From Mantamonas sphyraenae (lineage: Eukaryota > CRuMs > Mantamonadidae): a DNA stretch of 64,000 nt. Position 1 is the stretch's first letter. Each line of letters starts with the position of its first letter. The notes under the pieces are model-generated. The model had not been told where the DNA came from, searched no databases, and saw nothing but the letters and a program-made list of their open reading frames with translations. Shown piece by piece: positions 1 to 9,682 of this stretch. Both the position numbers and the translations under genes were made by a program. The stretch is from positions 158,408-222,407 of the forward strand of contig JAPMXV010000074.1 of NCBI GenBank assembly GCA_026936335.1, in the 5' to 3' direction.

Positions 1-3000
1 TTTCCATGACTTGCCCAGCCGCCGTTCCATGCTTCCGACACGCTCCTCCATGTCTTTCATCCTCGTTTGCAGTTCCATCAGTGCATCGTTGTCATCCAGC
101 ACACGTCCATACAGCAGCGCTTGTGTATGCAGGTTGACTTTGTGCACCCTGCATGACCCGCACTTCTCCTTCTTCACCTCTGCCAACTCATGCACATCCA
201 CACGCAGCCCATGCATCCCCCAGTCCATCCGCAACACCTCATCCACCTCTCCACTTGCCAAACACCGGTGACAGAGCGGATAGCACCTCAGTCCACTGCC
301 CAGTCCATCACACAGCCCACTCTCCTCGGCCACACTCCGCACAAGGGCCTCCACTTTGCCCATCGTCTCCACCGCATCAGCCCATCCATCACTCGCCACC
401 ACAACGTCCACATACCGTGTGTGTGGCTCATGCACAGCCACAATGTGCGGTGCATCCCTGGGCCACACGTGCATCCAGTTCACATGCACCTGCTCTGGCT
501 CCTCCACCCCGTCTGGGAATGCCTCAATCAGCCGCACTTGCACCAGATTGAAGAGAGCAGGAGGCAGCATGTGCCACTTCTCTGCCTGCCATGCCTCATC
601 CTGCTCCTGCTCCTGCTCCTCCTCCCCATCATCTCCTTCCCCTCCCTCCACCACCCACACAAACCGCCGTCCAATCCGACACCCGTTCCCTGCCATCCAC
701 TCCCCGGGCAGCTCCATCTCCACCGTCCGCAGAAACGGAAACACAAGTGTGTCTGTTCCCACACGTGCACACATCTCCACCTCACACAGCAGCTCCAGAA
801 GCACATCCGCCACCCCATCCTCACCACCATCTCCTCCTCCTTCCCACAGCTCCCCATGCAGCCTCCCCACCTGCTTCCGCAATCCATCATCCCATTGCAC
901 GAGCCCGTGATGCTTCCCCTCCGCAATCTGCTTCCCTTTGTCCAACCCCTGAACCTCTGCACCACTCACAAACCCACCCATCAGCTTCGCCAGCCACACA
1001 GGGTCCACCACAACCACCCCTGCCCCTCTGTGCCACACCACCTCCTGCATGTGATGCAGTTCTTCCAGCGATGAATGAAAGATCCGCCCGCGCCTGCTCG
1101 GAAAGTGCTCCCGGATCTCCTCATTCCCCTTCACCATCGCCTCTAGTTCCTCCTCACGCATCCACGGCTGCTCCATCCCACCACTCTCCCGCAGTCCTTG
1201 CACGAACCTCTGCAGTTCCACCGTCCCGCGTGGCACCATCCTGTCCTCTGCCAGTGCCACACTCGCTTCCTCCAGACTGCCCAACAGCCCATCCACGTTG
1301 CCCTTCCACACATCCCCATCCACAACAAACACTCCCTTCTCCCTGTCCATCCGCAGCTGCTCGTACCTCTTGCTCTCCTTCCACCCTTCCACCCACCCTT
1401 GCACCATCCCACGTGCATCCTCCCGATCCATCCTCTCCCCCACCTTCACCTTCTCTCCCAGATCTGCATGCGTCAGCACAAACCACATCTGCGGTTTCTT
1501 CTTCCCTGCCACCTTGGATGCCACCTTGCTCGCCACCATGTCCAGCCACACCTCCAGCTCCCCACGCGCCGCCTCCATGTCCAACCTGTGCCCACCTGCC
1601 ACTGCATCCCACGCCACCATCGATGCCACCAGCACAAACACCCCGCCCTGGCCCATCAACAGGTACTGGTGGCCCACCCAGTACTCTGCCTGTCCGCCAT
1701 AGTCACTAATACGCACACGCACATCCCCATCCCTCAGATCAAACTCATACACATCCATGCTGTGTGTCGCATCCGTCGTCCTCTCCTCCTTGTCCAGTTT
1801 CTGCTTCCGTCTCCTCCGTCTGAAAACCACTCGCCTCCTCTCCTTCCACGAGCTATTCCGCTTCATCGTGTCAATCAACGTCGTCTTGCCCTGTCCACCA
1901 TGTCCCAGCACCATCCAGTTGACCCATTCCCATGCCGTGTCCATCCGTCGCAGATACTCTACCACCGCCTTCCCTCCCTTCTTCACCACAAACCCAGGCA
2001 CATCATCCAACGCCTCGTCATGCTCCAGTCGGAGCCACTGAAGCTCTTTCAAGCTGGCCATTGTCTGCCTGGGCAACACGCTAATGCCTGATCTGCGCAG
2101 ATCCAGGACACGCAGCTCCACGCACAGGCCAATCTCCTCAGGCAGTTCTGTCACACCACTGTCACTCCCAGCAACCAGACACAGCGCCTGAGCTTGGATG
2201 CAACGATCAGAGGAAAGCTCAGCAGCCAACTGCTGCGATGTGGAGAATGACACAAGGCCATCCCGCTCAGCCCAGGCACCCAGCATGGCCAGATGTGTCG
2301 ACGAGTGCCTGCTTGCTGCGATGTCGAGTGGGGATTCTCCATTCATGTTTCTGACAGTGGCATCTGCACCACGAGCGATGAGAAGCGTCGCCGTCTCTGT
2401 GTGTCCGCTGTGTGCTGCTAGGTGCAACGGTGTCCGTCCGTCCCCATCCGTCTTGTCCACCTCTGCTCCCTTGTCCAGCAGAGATGCCGCCGTCTCAGTG
2501 TGCCCGTTTGATACTGCAATGTACAACGGGGTCCATCCGACCCCATCCGTCTTGTTCACCTCAGCTCCCCTGTCCAGCAGCATCGTCGAAGTCTCTGTGT
2601 ACCCGTTCTGTGCTGCTCTGTGCAACGGTGTCCGTCCATCCCCATCCGTCTTGTCCACCTCTGCTCCCCTTTCCAGCAGCATTGACGCCGTCTCTGTGCG
2701 CCCGTTCTGTGCTGCTTTGTGCAACGGTGTCCGTCCGTACACATCCGTCTTGTCCTCTGCTCCCCTTTCCAGCAGCATTGACGCCGTCTCTGTGTGTCCG
2801 TTGTGTGCTGCAATGTGCAACGGTGTCCGTCCGTACACATCCGTCTTGTCCACCTCTGCTCCACTGTCCAGCAGCATTGTAACTATCCCCAGGGGACCCT
2901 TGAATACTGCAAAGTGCAAAGGTGTCGACCCGTCCCTCTCCGTCTTGTCCACCTCTGCTCCCCTGTCCAGCAGCAGCTTCGCCGCGTTGGTTTTCCCCTC

Positions 3001-3132
3001 CCACACCGCGTGGTGCAACGCTGTCCACCGATCCTCATCCTGTTCGTTCACATCTGCACCCCCATCAATCAAATTCTCCATTGCACTCATATCCTCCCTC
3101 CTCACTGCTCTCATCAGCTCTGTGTCCCTCAT
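1..3132 (-). CDS. Ankyrin-Roc-COR (Roco family) protein, copy 1; C-terminus beyond the window
   Basis: The frame is open without a stop from an ATG at 3132 to base 1 (1044 codons), so the gene is intact here but cut by the left edge. About nine ankyrin repeats of 33 residues come first (roughly residues 1-325). A short leucine-rich stretch follows, then a Roc GTPase domain with the P-loop GHGGQGKT at residue 410, the switch II motif DYGGQ, and THADL in place of NKxD. A COR-like region (LDP/VDPVWLAKLMGG) and a Cys-rich segment (CYPLCHRC, CGSC) come next, and then the start of a coiled coil. Roco proteins are GTP-regulated scaffolds. This one lacks a recognisable kinase domain in the visible part. 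Compared with copy 2 it is shorter by exactly eight ankyrin repeats. It also differs in two patches, just after the P-loop (an Arg-rich insert-like run) and early in COR. The 1-base coordinate matches position 5780 of copy 2. Confidence 0.85.
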   Translation of the reverse strand, partial: MRDTELMRAVRREDMSAMENLIDGGADVNEQDEDRWTALHHAVWEGKTNAAKLLLDRGAEVDKTERDGSTPLHFAVFKGPLGIVTMLLDSGAEVDKTDVYGRTPLHIAAHNGHTETASMLLERGAEDKTDVYGRTPLHKAAQNGRTETASMLLERGAEVDKTDGDGRTPLHRAAQNGYTETSTMLLDRGAEVNKTDGVGWTPLYIAVSNGHTETAASLLDKGAEVDKTDGDGRTPLHLAAHSGHTETATLLIARGADATVRNMNGESPLDIAASRHSSTHLAMLGAWAERDGLVSFSTSQQLAAELSSDRCIQAQALCLVAGSDSGVTELPEEIGLCVELRVLDLRRSGISVLPRQTMASLKELQWLRLEHDEALDDVPGFVVKKGGKAVVEYLRRMDTAWEWVNWMVLGHGGQGKTTLIDTMKRNSSWKERRRVVFRRRRRKQKLDKEERTTDATHSMDVYEFDLRDGDVRVRISDYGGQAEYWVGHQYLLMGQGGVFVLVASMVAWDAVAGGHRLDMEAARGELEVWLDMVASKVASKVAGKKKPQMWFVLTHADLGEKVKVGERMDREDARGMVQGWVEGWKESKRYEQLRMDREKGVFVVDGDVWKGNVDGLLGSLEEASVALAEDRMVPRGTVELQRFVQGLRESGGMEQPWMREEELEAMVKGNEEIREHFPSRRGRIFHSSLEELHHMQEVVWHRGAGVVVVDPVWLAKLMGGFVSGAEVQGLDKGKQIAEGKHHGLVQWDDGLRKQVGRLHGELWEGGGDGGEDGVADVLLELLCEVEMCARVGTDTLVFPFLRTVEMELPGEWMAGNGCRIGRRFVWVVEGGEGDDGEEEQEQEQDEAWQAEKWHMLPPALFNLVQVRLIEAFPDGVEEPEQVHVNWMHVWPRDAPHIVAVHEPHTRYVDVVVASDGWADAVETMGKVEALVRSVAEESGLCDGLGSGLRCYPLCHRCLASGEVDEVLRMDWGMHGLRVDVHELAEVKKEKCGSCRVHKVNLHTQALLYGRVLDDNDALMELQTRMKDMEERVGSMERRLGKSWK

Positions 3133-4115
3133 TCTTTCTCGCTTGCTGCCCCCGACGTCAGCAGTCCAATTTCTCTCCCCAACGCCCACACTCACACTCA
3201 CCCTCTCCTCCCCACCATCACATTGCACATTCTTCCCACTCACCTTCCACAATCCAATTGCCCCTCCCTGCGCACCTTGCATCCATTCCCCTCCTCTCTG
3301 TTCCTCCGTCTCCTCCCACTCCCAATCACCCCATTGCCACCCAAACCCCACCAGCCCCTTCCCTCTTTCGTTGTTCACTCCTTCCCGTTCTGCTTCTCCT
3401 ACCCCGGCCGTGTCTCCATTTCAAGCTACACCCACCCAGCAACTGCCAGCATCCCCCTCACAGCCTTCCTGACTGACATTGGATTCCCACACACTAAACC
3501 ACGCTATTTCATCTTGAAAAACCCTTCATCCACCCCTGCGGATGTCACGAGTCAACGGCGAAGTGTGTTTCGATCTGCTCCGATCTGGCAATGTTGATCA
3601 ACATCCCACCCAACCTCATCTGCCTCATGACCTGCCCCAACGTGCTTCCACTGCCATCATAATCACCCAGTGTGTCCACCTCGCCGGACAAGCACACAAA
3701 CGGAAGCAGCAGTGAACATGGAGCAGCACCTGCCACTGCCTCGATCCCAAACAGCTCCACCATGCACTTGCTGCACATTCAGTTGAGAGCCACAATCTCA
3801 CCTTTGCACACAATCCTCACATCACACCGTACCACTGCCCCAGCCGTCCCTCACATGTCAGCACACACGATCCCTCTTCCCACCCTCACCCCCACACCCA
3901 CCCCACCCATCTCCCCCATCCCCCCACCCAACCCCCCCAATCAACTCCATGCCAAACCAACACACTCTCCACACCTCAAGCGCGTGGATCAATCTCAAAC
4001 TACGGCAGAAAGTGGGGGGCAATCTTTGTTCTTGCTCTCTCCCTCGGTCTCTCTCTCTCTGCCCACACTGGATACAAGCAGCAGCAGCAGCTTCACAGCT
4101 TCACAGCTGTTCCAC
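3133..4115. other. Intergenic spacer of duplicated block, left copy
   Basis: No convincing gene. The strand shown is pyrimidine-rich (CCCACCC and CTCTCTC runs), and the sequence is a diverged copy of 9683-10658. Conserved islands lie at 3545-3800 (matching 10085-10345) and just upstream of the Roco start codon, where promoter elements would be expected. A small open frame at 3545-3778 on the minus strand is shared in part with the other copy, but indels change its frame. Confidence 0.5.
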
Positions 4116-4602
4116 TTACTCCTCCCACTCATCAACAGAGTCCTCCTCCTCCTCATCGGAGCTGGAGCCCTCAGAGTAGTCATCCACATCCTCAATGTCC
4201 GACTGCAGCAGACGCGGGCTGAACACAGCTGCCGTGGCCACGGGCATACCGCCACCGTACTGAGTGCGGAACGTACCGTCGGCCTTCTGGTGCGGCCACA
4301 CGCCAGCCTTCTCCATTGTGTAGCGCACGTTGCGGAACTTCTCGCGGAAGTTGTAGTACGCCTGGCCCACCTTGGTCTGCGAGAACTTCTTGCCAAACTC
4401 AGCACCCAGCTTCTGGCGCAGCGCCGTCTTGGCCTTGTCACCGTACTTCATCACCTGCTTCTTCAGGAAGTCGCGGGCGTCAAAGTTCTCCTTGGCCACA
4501 ATCTTGTTGACCGAGTTCATCACCTCACCGTACTTCTGCGAGATCATCTGGAAGGTCTTGCTCTTGGACAGCGACTCACGGATGCGGCCCAGCACACCGT
4601 TG
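4116..4602 (-). pseudogene. 3' fragment of the secreted helical protein gene at 10659-12239
   Basis: This stretch is almost base-for-base identical to 10659-11145, the last ~162 codons and stop of the intact gene to the right. I see only a handful of substitutions, for example AACACAGCT for AACCCAGCT. Homology stops abruptly after CAGCACACCGTT at 4602, where unrelated sequence begins. The signal-peptide exon and three of the four exons are missing, so no normal product can be made. It marks the right breakpoint of the left duplication unit. Confidence 0.85.
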
Positions 4603-4650
4603 GTCACACAGTCGACGGTGGTGGACCTGAGGGCATTCTGTGGGCTTTTG

Positions 4651-5130
4651 TCACCCCTTGAGGAGGGTCAAACGGGCAGTGACCCACACGTTGCTGTCCA
4701 TGGTGAGATCCTTCTGATTGTGTGGTACGCCACCAAACATGTACAGCGAGTCCTTGGCCAGGGCCATGGCGTGGCCGTCGCGTGAACCAGGCTGAAGCAA
4801 CGAGTGCGACGGCAGCTGTTGCACATCCACCACCAGCGGGTCGGTGCTCGACGACGACACACTTCCACTGCTGCTTCCTCTGCTGGTGCTGGTGGTGGTG
4901 CTGTGGAAGCGTCGGAATGTCGACGGTGACGACGGTGACGACGGTTGGAGGCGAAAGGAAGAGGCACGGGCTGACGAGGGCGAGCCCAGGCCAGGCGAAC
5001 GGTAGGAAGAGGCACGTGGGGAGGCAGGCGAGGCTGAACGTGAGCTTGGTGATCGGCGTATACTGGGACTGGAGGGTGTGGATGACGATGATGATGCCAG
5101 CCACGACCAGTTGGAGGACGACGATGACAT
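4651..5130 (-). pseudogene. Ser-rich protein ending in a single kelch motif, probable gene fragment
   Basis: An ATG at 5130 opens a 159-residue frame. The first ~90 residues are Ser/Pro/Arg-rich and low complexity. The C-terminal ~45 residues read as one kelch-type blade: SRDGHAMAL, then LYMFGG, then NVWV. Kelch proteins normally carry four to seven such blades, and here the frame stops after one, next to the duplication breakpoint at 4602. I read it as the 5' exon of a broken kelch gene. A short expressed protein, or an exon spliced into the fragment downstream, cannot be excluded. It is not a close copy of the kelch region at 25-26 kb. Confidence 0.45.
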
Positions 5131-5144
5131 CCTCGCTGGGTTTT

Positions 5145-5473
5145 GGTTGGCAGCGCGGGTGGTGTGCCTGTTGTGGGCGGCAGTGCACAATGGTGTCCAC
5201 TGCCTTGCTTGGTTGTGTCCACGTGTGTGTGTGTGTGTGTGACTGTGTGCAGCAGCATCGACAGTGAGTCTGTGTGGCCATGGAGTGTGCTCCTGTCCGG
5301 AGGAGTGATGGGGTGTTGGTGTGTGACACCATTACACAATGCAGCAATCAACCGGCATGTGGCTTTGTTGTTGGGTGTTCGCCCTGTCCACTCCTCTGTC
5401 CAATGGTCCAGCAGCATCGTAGCCCAACTTATCTTCATTCTCCCATCCCTGCACACACATCCTCCAACACTCT
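5145..5473 (-). pseudogene. Decayed ankyrin-repeat array (relic of a Roco N-terminus)
   Basis: On the minus strand this stretch still shows ankyrin-coding landmarks of the neighbouring genes in disturbed spacing. There is an ATGCTGCTGGAC-like segment near 5413, a GGCCACACAGACTCACTGTCGATGCTGCTG-like module near 5250-5285 (broken here by a CA repeat), and GTGGACACC.TTGTGCA.TGCCGCCCACAAC at 5160-5205. Stops and indels break the frame. It lies between the kelch fragment and the 3' end of the second Roco gene. A (GT)n microsatellite occupies about 5222-5242. Confidence 0.5.
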
Positions 5474-8400
5474 TCACACCCCTTCATCATCTTCATCTTC
5501 ATCCTCCTCCTCTGCCACTTCTCCGGATTCCTCCGTCCCTGCTCTCTCCCCTCGCAGCTCTTCCAGATGCAGCTGCAGATCCACAACCACCACACGCAGT
5601 TCTTCCAACTCCTTGCCAGATGACGACGATGACCCCATCCCGTCCATCTCCTCCAGCGTCTGTGCCACCATCGATCGCACTGCGTCCATGTCTGCTGTGC
5701 CCCCGGCCCTGTGCTTCACCTGCAGCTCTGTCACCCAGCCAAGCAGCTGTGGATACTGCTTTGCCACTTTCTTGATCGCTTTCCATGACTTGCCCAGCCG
5801 CCGTTCCATGCTCCCAACACGCTCCTCCATGTCTTTCATCCTTGTTTGCAGTTCCATCAGTGCATCTTTGTCATCCAACACACGTCCATACAGCAGCGCC
5901 TGTGTATGCAGGTTGACTTTGTGCACCCTGCATGAACCACACTTCTCTTTCTCCACCTCTGCCAACTCCTGCACATCCACACGCAGCCCGTGCATCCCCC
6001 AGTCCATCCGCAGCACCTCATCCACCTCTCCACTTGCCAAACACCGGTGACAGAGCGGATAGCACCTCAGTCCACTGCCCAGTCCATCACACAGCCCACT
6101 CTCCTCGGCCACACTCCGCACAAGGGCCTCCAATTTGCCCATCGTCTCCACCACATCCGCCCATCCAGCACTCGCCACCACAACGTCCACATACCGTGTG
6201 TGTGGCTCATGCACAGCCACAATGTGCGGTGCATCCACAGGCCACACGTGCATCCAGTTCACATGCACCTGCTCGGGCTCCTCCACCCCGTCTGGGAATG
6301 CTTCAATCAGTCGCACCTGCACCAGATTGAAGAGAGCAGGAGGCAGCATGTGCCACTTCTCTGCCTGCCATGCCTCGTCCTGCTCCTCCTGCTCCTCATT
6401 CCCTTCCTGATCAGTCACCACCCACACAAACCGCCGTCCAATCCGACACCCGTTCTCTGCCATCCACTCCCCGGGCAGTTCCATCTTCACCGTCCGCAGA
6501 AATGGAAACACAAGCGTATCTGTCCCCACACGTGCACACATCTCCACCTCACACAGCAGCTCCAGCAGCACATCCGCCACCCCATCCTCACTCGTACATC
6601 CCCACAGCCCCCCATGCAACCTCCCCACCTGCTTCCTCAATCCATCATCCCACTGCACCAGCCCATGGTGTTTCCCCTCCCCAATCTGCTTCCCTTTGTT
6701 CAGCCCTTGCACATGTTCTCCGCTCACAAACCCTCCCATCAGCTTCGCCAGCCACACAGGATCAAGTACAACCACCCCTGCTCCCCTGTGCCACACCACC
6801 TCTTGCATGTGGTGCAGTTCCTCCAGCGATGAATGAAAGATCCGCCCTGAACTGCTCGGAAAGTGCTCTTTCGTCACCCAATACCTCTTGACCAGTTGCA
6901 TCAGCCTCTCATCCCGAATCCAAGGTTTGGCAAGCATGCTACTCTCCCGCAGTCCCTGCACATACTTCTGCAGCTCCACCGTCCCGCGTGGCACCATCCT
7001 CTCCTCTGCCAGTGCCACACTCGCATCCTCCAAACTGCCCAACAACCCATCCACGTTGTCCTTCCACACATCCCCATCTACCACAAACACTCCCTTCTCT
7101 GCATCCATCCGCAGCTGCTCGTACCTCTTGCTCTCCTTCCACCCTTCCACCCACCCTTTCAACATCCCACATGCATCCTCCCGATCCATCCTCTCCCCCA
7201 CCTTCACCTTCTCTCCCAGATCTGCATGTGTCACCACAAACCACATCTGCGGCTTCTTCTTCCCTGCCACCTTGGGTGCCACCTTGCTCGCCACCATGTC
7301 CAGCCACACCTCCAGCTCCCCACGTGCTGCCTCCATGTCCACCCTGTGTCCACCTTCCACTGCATCCCACGCCACCATCGATGCCACCAGCACAAACACC
7401 CCGCCCTGGCCCATCAACAGGTACTGGTGGCCCACCCAGTACTCTGCCTGTCCACCATAGTCACTGATACGCACACGCACATCTCCACCCTTCAGATCAA
7501 ACTCATACACATCCATGCTGTGTGTCGCATCCGTCGTCCTCTCCTCCTTGTCCAGCTTGAGTTTGGCTGTGCGCCACCTGAAGAACACCTTGCCCCACTC
7601 TTCCCACGAGCTATTCCGCTTCATCGTGTCAATCAGTGTCGTTTTGCCCTGTCCACCATGTCCCAGCACCATCCAGTTCACCCACTCCCACGCAGTATCC
7701 ATCCGTGCCAGATATTCCACCACCGCCTTCCCTCCTTTCTTCACCACAAACCCAGGCACATCATCCAACGCCTCATCATGCTCCAGCAACAAGTGCTCCA
7801 ACTTCCCGAGATTCTCCATTGCCTGCCTGGGCAACACGCTGATGCCCGATCTGCGCAGATCCAGGACACGCAGCTCCACACACATGCCAATCTCTTCAGG
7901 AAGCTCTGACACATCGCTTTCACTCTCAGCAACCAAACACAGCGCCTGAGGTTGGATACAACGAGCAGACGACAGCTCAGCAGCCAACTGCTGCGATGTG
8001 GAGAACGACACAAGGCCATCGCGCTCAGCCCAGGCACCCAGCATGGCCAAATGTGTCGACGGGTGCCTGGTTGCTGCGATGTTGAGTGCAGACCCTCCAA
8101 ACGGGGTTGTGACAGTGACATCTGCACCACGAGCGATGAGAAGCGTCACCGTCTCTGTCTGTCCGTTCGCTACCGCAATGTGCAACGGTGTCCGTCCGTT
8201 CTCATCCGCCTTGTCCACCTGTGCTCCCCTGTCCAGCAGCATCGTCGCAGTCTCTGTGTACCCTTTCTCTGCTGCAACGTACAAAGGTGTCCGTCCGTTC
8301 TCATCCGCCTTGTCCACCTGTGCTCCCCTGTCCAGCAGCATCATCACCATCTCTGTGTTTCCTTTCTTTGCTGCTGTGTACAACGGTGTCCACCCAATGC

Positions 8401-9682
8401 TGTCCGCCTTGTCCACCTCTGCTCCCCTGTCCAGCAGCATCGTCGCCGTCTCTGTGTACCCTTTCTCTGCTGCAACGTACAACGGTGTCCATCCCTTCCC
8501 CCACGCCTTGTCCACCTCTGCTCCCCCGTCCAGCAGCATCGTCGCCGTCTCTGTGTACCCTTTCTCTGCTGCTTTGTACAACGGTGTCCACGTCCCCCCC
8601 ACCTTTTTCACCTGTGCTCCCCTGTCCAGCAGCATCATCACCGTCTTTGTGTGCCCGTGCTCTGCTGCAATGTACAAAGGTGTCCGTCCGAAATCATCCC
8701 TCTTGTCCACCTCTGCTCCCCTGTCCAGCAGCATCGTCGCCGTCTCGGTGTGCCCGTGCTGTGCTGCTTTGTACAACGGTGTCCACCCGTTCATATTCGC
8801 CTTGTCCACATCTGCTCCCCTGTTCAGCAGCATCGTCGCCGTCTCTGTGTGCCCGTTCTCTGCTGCGATGTACAACGGTGTCCTCCCGTTCTCATCAATC
8901 TTGTCCAACGCTGTTCCCCTTTCCAGCAGCACTGTCACCGTCTCTGTGTGCCCCTCCTGTGCTGCCATGTGCAACGGTGTCCTCCCGTCCTTCTCCACCT
9001 CGTCCATCTCTGCTCCCCTGTCCAGCAGCATCATCACAGTCTCTGTGTGTCCGTACCATGCTGCAATGTGCAACGGTGTCCACCCGTCCGTCCCCGCCTT
9101 GTCCACATCTGCACCCCTGTCCAGCAGCATCGCCGCAGTCTCCGTGTGCCCGTTCGATGCTGCACTGAATAGAGGTGTCCGTCCGTCCCTATCCATCTTG
9201 TCCACCTCTGCTCCCCTGTTCAGCAGCATCGTCGCCGTCTCTGTGTGCCCTTCCTGAGCTGCAATGTGTAACGGTATGGCTCCGTACTTCGTCGGCATGT
9301 CCACTTCTGCTCCCCTGTCCAGCAGCATCATCACCGACTCTGTGTGCCCGTTCTGTGCTGCCATGTACAACGGTGTCCTCCCGCTCCTCTCCGCCTTGTC
9401 CAACGCTGTTCCTCTTTCCAGCAGCATCGTCACTATCCCCGTGTGACCCTTCAATGCTGCAAAGTGCAACGGTGTCCTCCCGTTCCTCTCCGTCTTGTCC
9501 ACCTCTGTTCCCCTGTCCAGCAGCAACTTTGCCGCGTTTGTTTTCCCCTCCCACCCCGCGTGGTGCAACGCTGTCCACCCATCCTCATCCTGTTCGTTCA
9601 CATCTGCACCCCCATCAATCAACTCCTCCATTACACGATTATCACCCCACCTCACTGCTTTCATCAGCTCTGCGTCGCTCAT
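5474..9682 (-). CDS. Ankyrin-Roc-COR (Roco family) protein, copy 2, complete
   Basis: The ATG at 9682 gives 1402 residues; an in-frame GTG at 9700 is less likely. About seventeen 33-residue ankyrin repeats (residues ~1-590) carry the consensus NGRTPLHIAA..GHTETATMLLDRGAEVDK, here written with gaps. They are followed by an LRR-like stretch (LRVLDLRRSGISVLP). The Roc GTPase has its P-loop GHGGQGKT at 674, a DYGGQ switch II, and THADL. COR follows with the hallmark LDPVWLAKLM, then a Cys/His-rich segment (CYPLCHRC ... CGSCRVH). A coiled coil and an acidic C-terminus (EEEDEDEDDEGV) end the protein. Roc-COR pairs act as a GTPase plus dimerisation module. Ankyrin repeats suggest protein binding, so a scaffold or sensor role is inferred. 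It is intronless, and a paralogue of the gene at 1-3132. Confidence 0.93.
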   Translation of the reverse strand: MSDAELMKAVRWGDNRVMEELIDGGADVNEQDEDGWTALHHAGWEGKTNAAKLLLDRGTEVDKTERNGRTPLHFAALKGHTGIVTMLLERGTALDKAERSGRTPLYMAAQNGHTESVMMLLDRGAEVDMPTKYGAIPLHIAAQEGHTETATMLLNRGAEVDKMDRDGRTPLFSAASNGHTETAAMLLDRGADVDKAGTDGWTPLHIAAWYGHTETVMMLLDRGAEMDEVEKDGRTPLHMAAQEGHTETVTVLLERGTALDKIDENGRTPLYIAAENGHTETATMLLNRGADVDKANMNGWTPLYKAAQHGHTETATMLLDRGAEVDKRDDFGRTPLYIAAEHGHTKTVMMLLDRGAQVKKVGGTWTPLYKAAEKGYTETATMLLDGGAEVDKAWGKGWTPLYVAAEKGYTETATMLLDRGAEVDKADSIGWTPLYTAAKKGNTEMVMMLLDRGAQVDKADENGRTPLYVAAEKGYTETATMLLDRGAQVDKADENGRTPLHIAVANGQTETVTLLIARGADVTVTTPFGGSALNIAATRHPSTHLAMLGAWAERDGLVSFSTSQQLAAELSSARCIQPQALCLVAESESDVSELPEEIGMCVELRVLDLRRSGISVLPRQAMENLGKLEHLLLEHDEALDDVPGFVVKKGGKAVVEYLARMDTAWEWVNWMVLGHGGQGKTTLIDTMKRNSSWEEWGKVFFRWRTAKLKLDKEERTTDATHSMDVYEFDLKGGDVRVRISDYGGQAEYWVGHQYLLMGQGGVFVLVASMVAWDAVEGGHRVDMEAARGELEVWLDMVASKVAPKVAGKKKPQMWFVVTHADLGEKVKVGERMDREDACGMLKGWVEGWKESKRYEQLRMDAEKGVFVVDGDVWKDNVDGLLGSLEDASVALAEERMVPRGTVELQKYVQGLRESSMLAKPWIRDERLMQLVKRYWVTKEHFPSSSGRIFHSSLEELHHMQEVVWHRGAGVVVLDPVWLAKLMGGFVSGEHVQGLNKGKQIGEGKHHGLVQWDDGLRKQVGRLHGGLWGCTSEDGVADVLLELLCEVEMCARVGTDTLVFPFLRTVKMELPGEWMAENGCRIGRRFVWVVTDQEGNEEQEEQDEAWQAEKWHMLPPALFNLVQVRLIEAFPDGVEEPEQVHVNWMHVWPVDAPHIVAVHEPHTRYVDVVVASAGWADVVETMGKLEALVRSVAEESGLCDGLGSGLRCYPLCHRCLASGEVDEVLRMDWGMHGLRVDVQELAEVEKEKCGSCRVHKVNLHTQALLYGRVLDDKDALMELQTRMKDMEERVGSMERRLGKSWKAIKKVAKQYPQLLGWVTELQVKHRAGGTADMDAVRSMVAQTLEEMDGMGSSSSSGKELEELRVVVVDLQLHLEELRGERAGTEESGEVAEEEDEDEDDEGV

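Noticed and set aside
190-2091. Long His/Pro/Leu-rich open frames on the plus strand opposite Roco copy 1 (also 5990-7909 opposite copy 2)
   Set aside because: Antisense shadows of a G+C-rich coding strand. The composition is odd and the frames simply mirror the minus-strand gene.
3545-3778. Small minus-strand frame (77 codons) partly shared with 10123-10329 (68 codons)
   Set aside because: Start and middle (VCLSGEVDTL) agree, but indels shift the frame before and after and the ends differ, as expected for duplicated non-coding DNA. A conserved regulatory element remains possible.
7952-9578. Regular ~99-base repeats that could suggest a CRISPR array or satellite
   Set aside because: The period is 33 codons and the minus strand reads as consecutive ankyrin repeats. 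There are no unique spacers.
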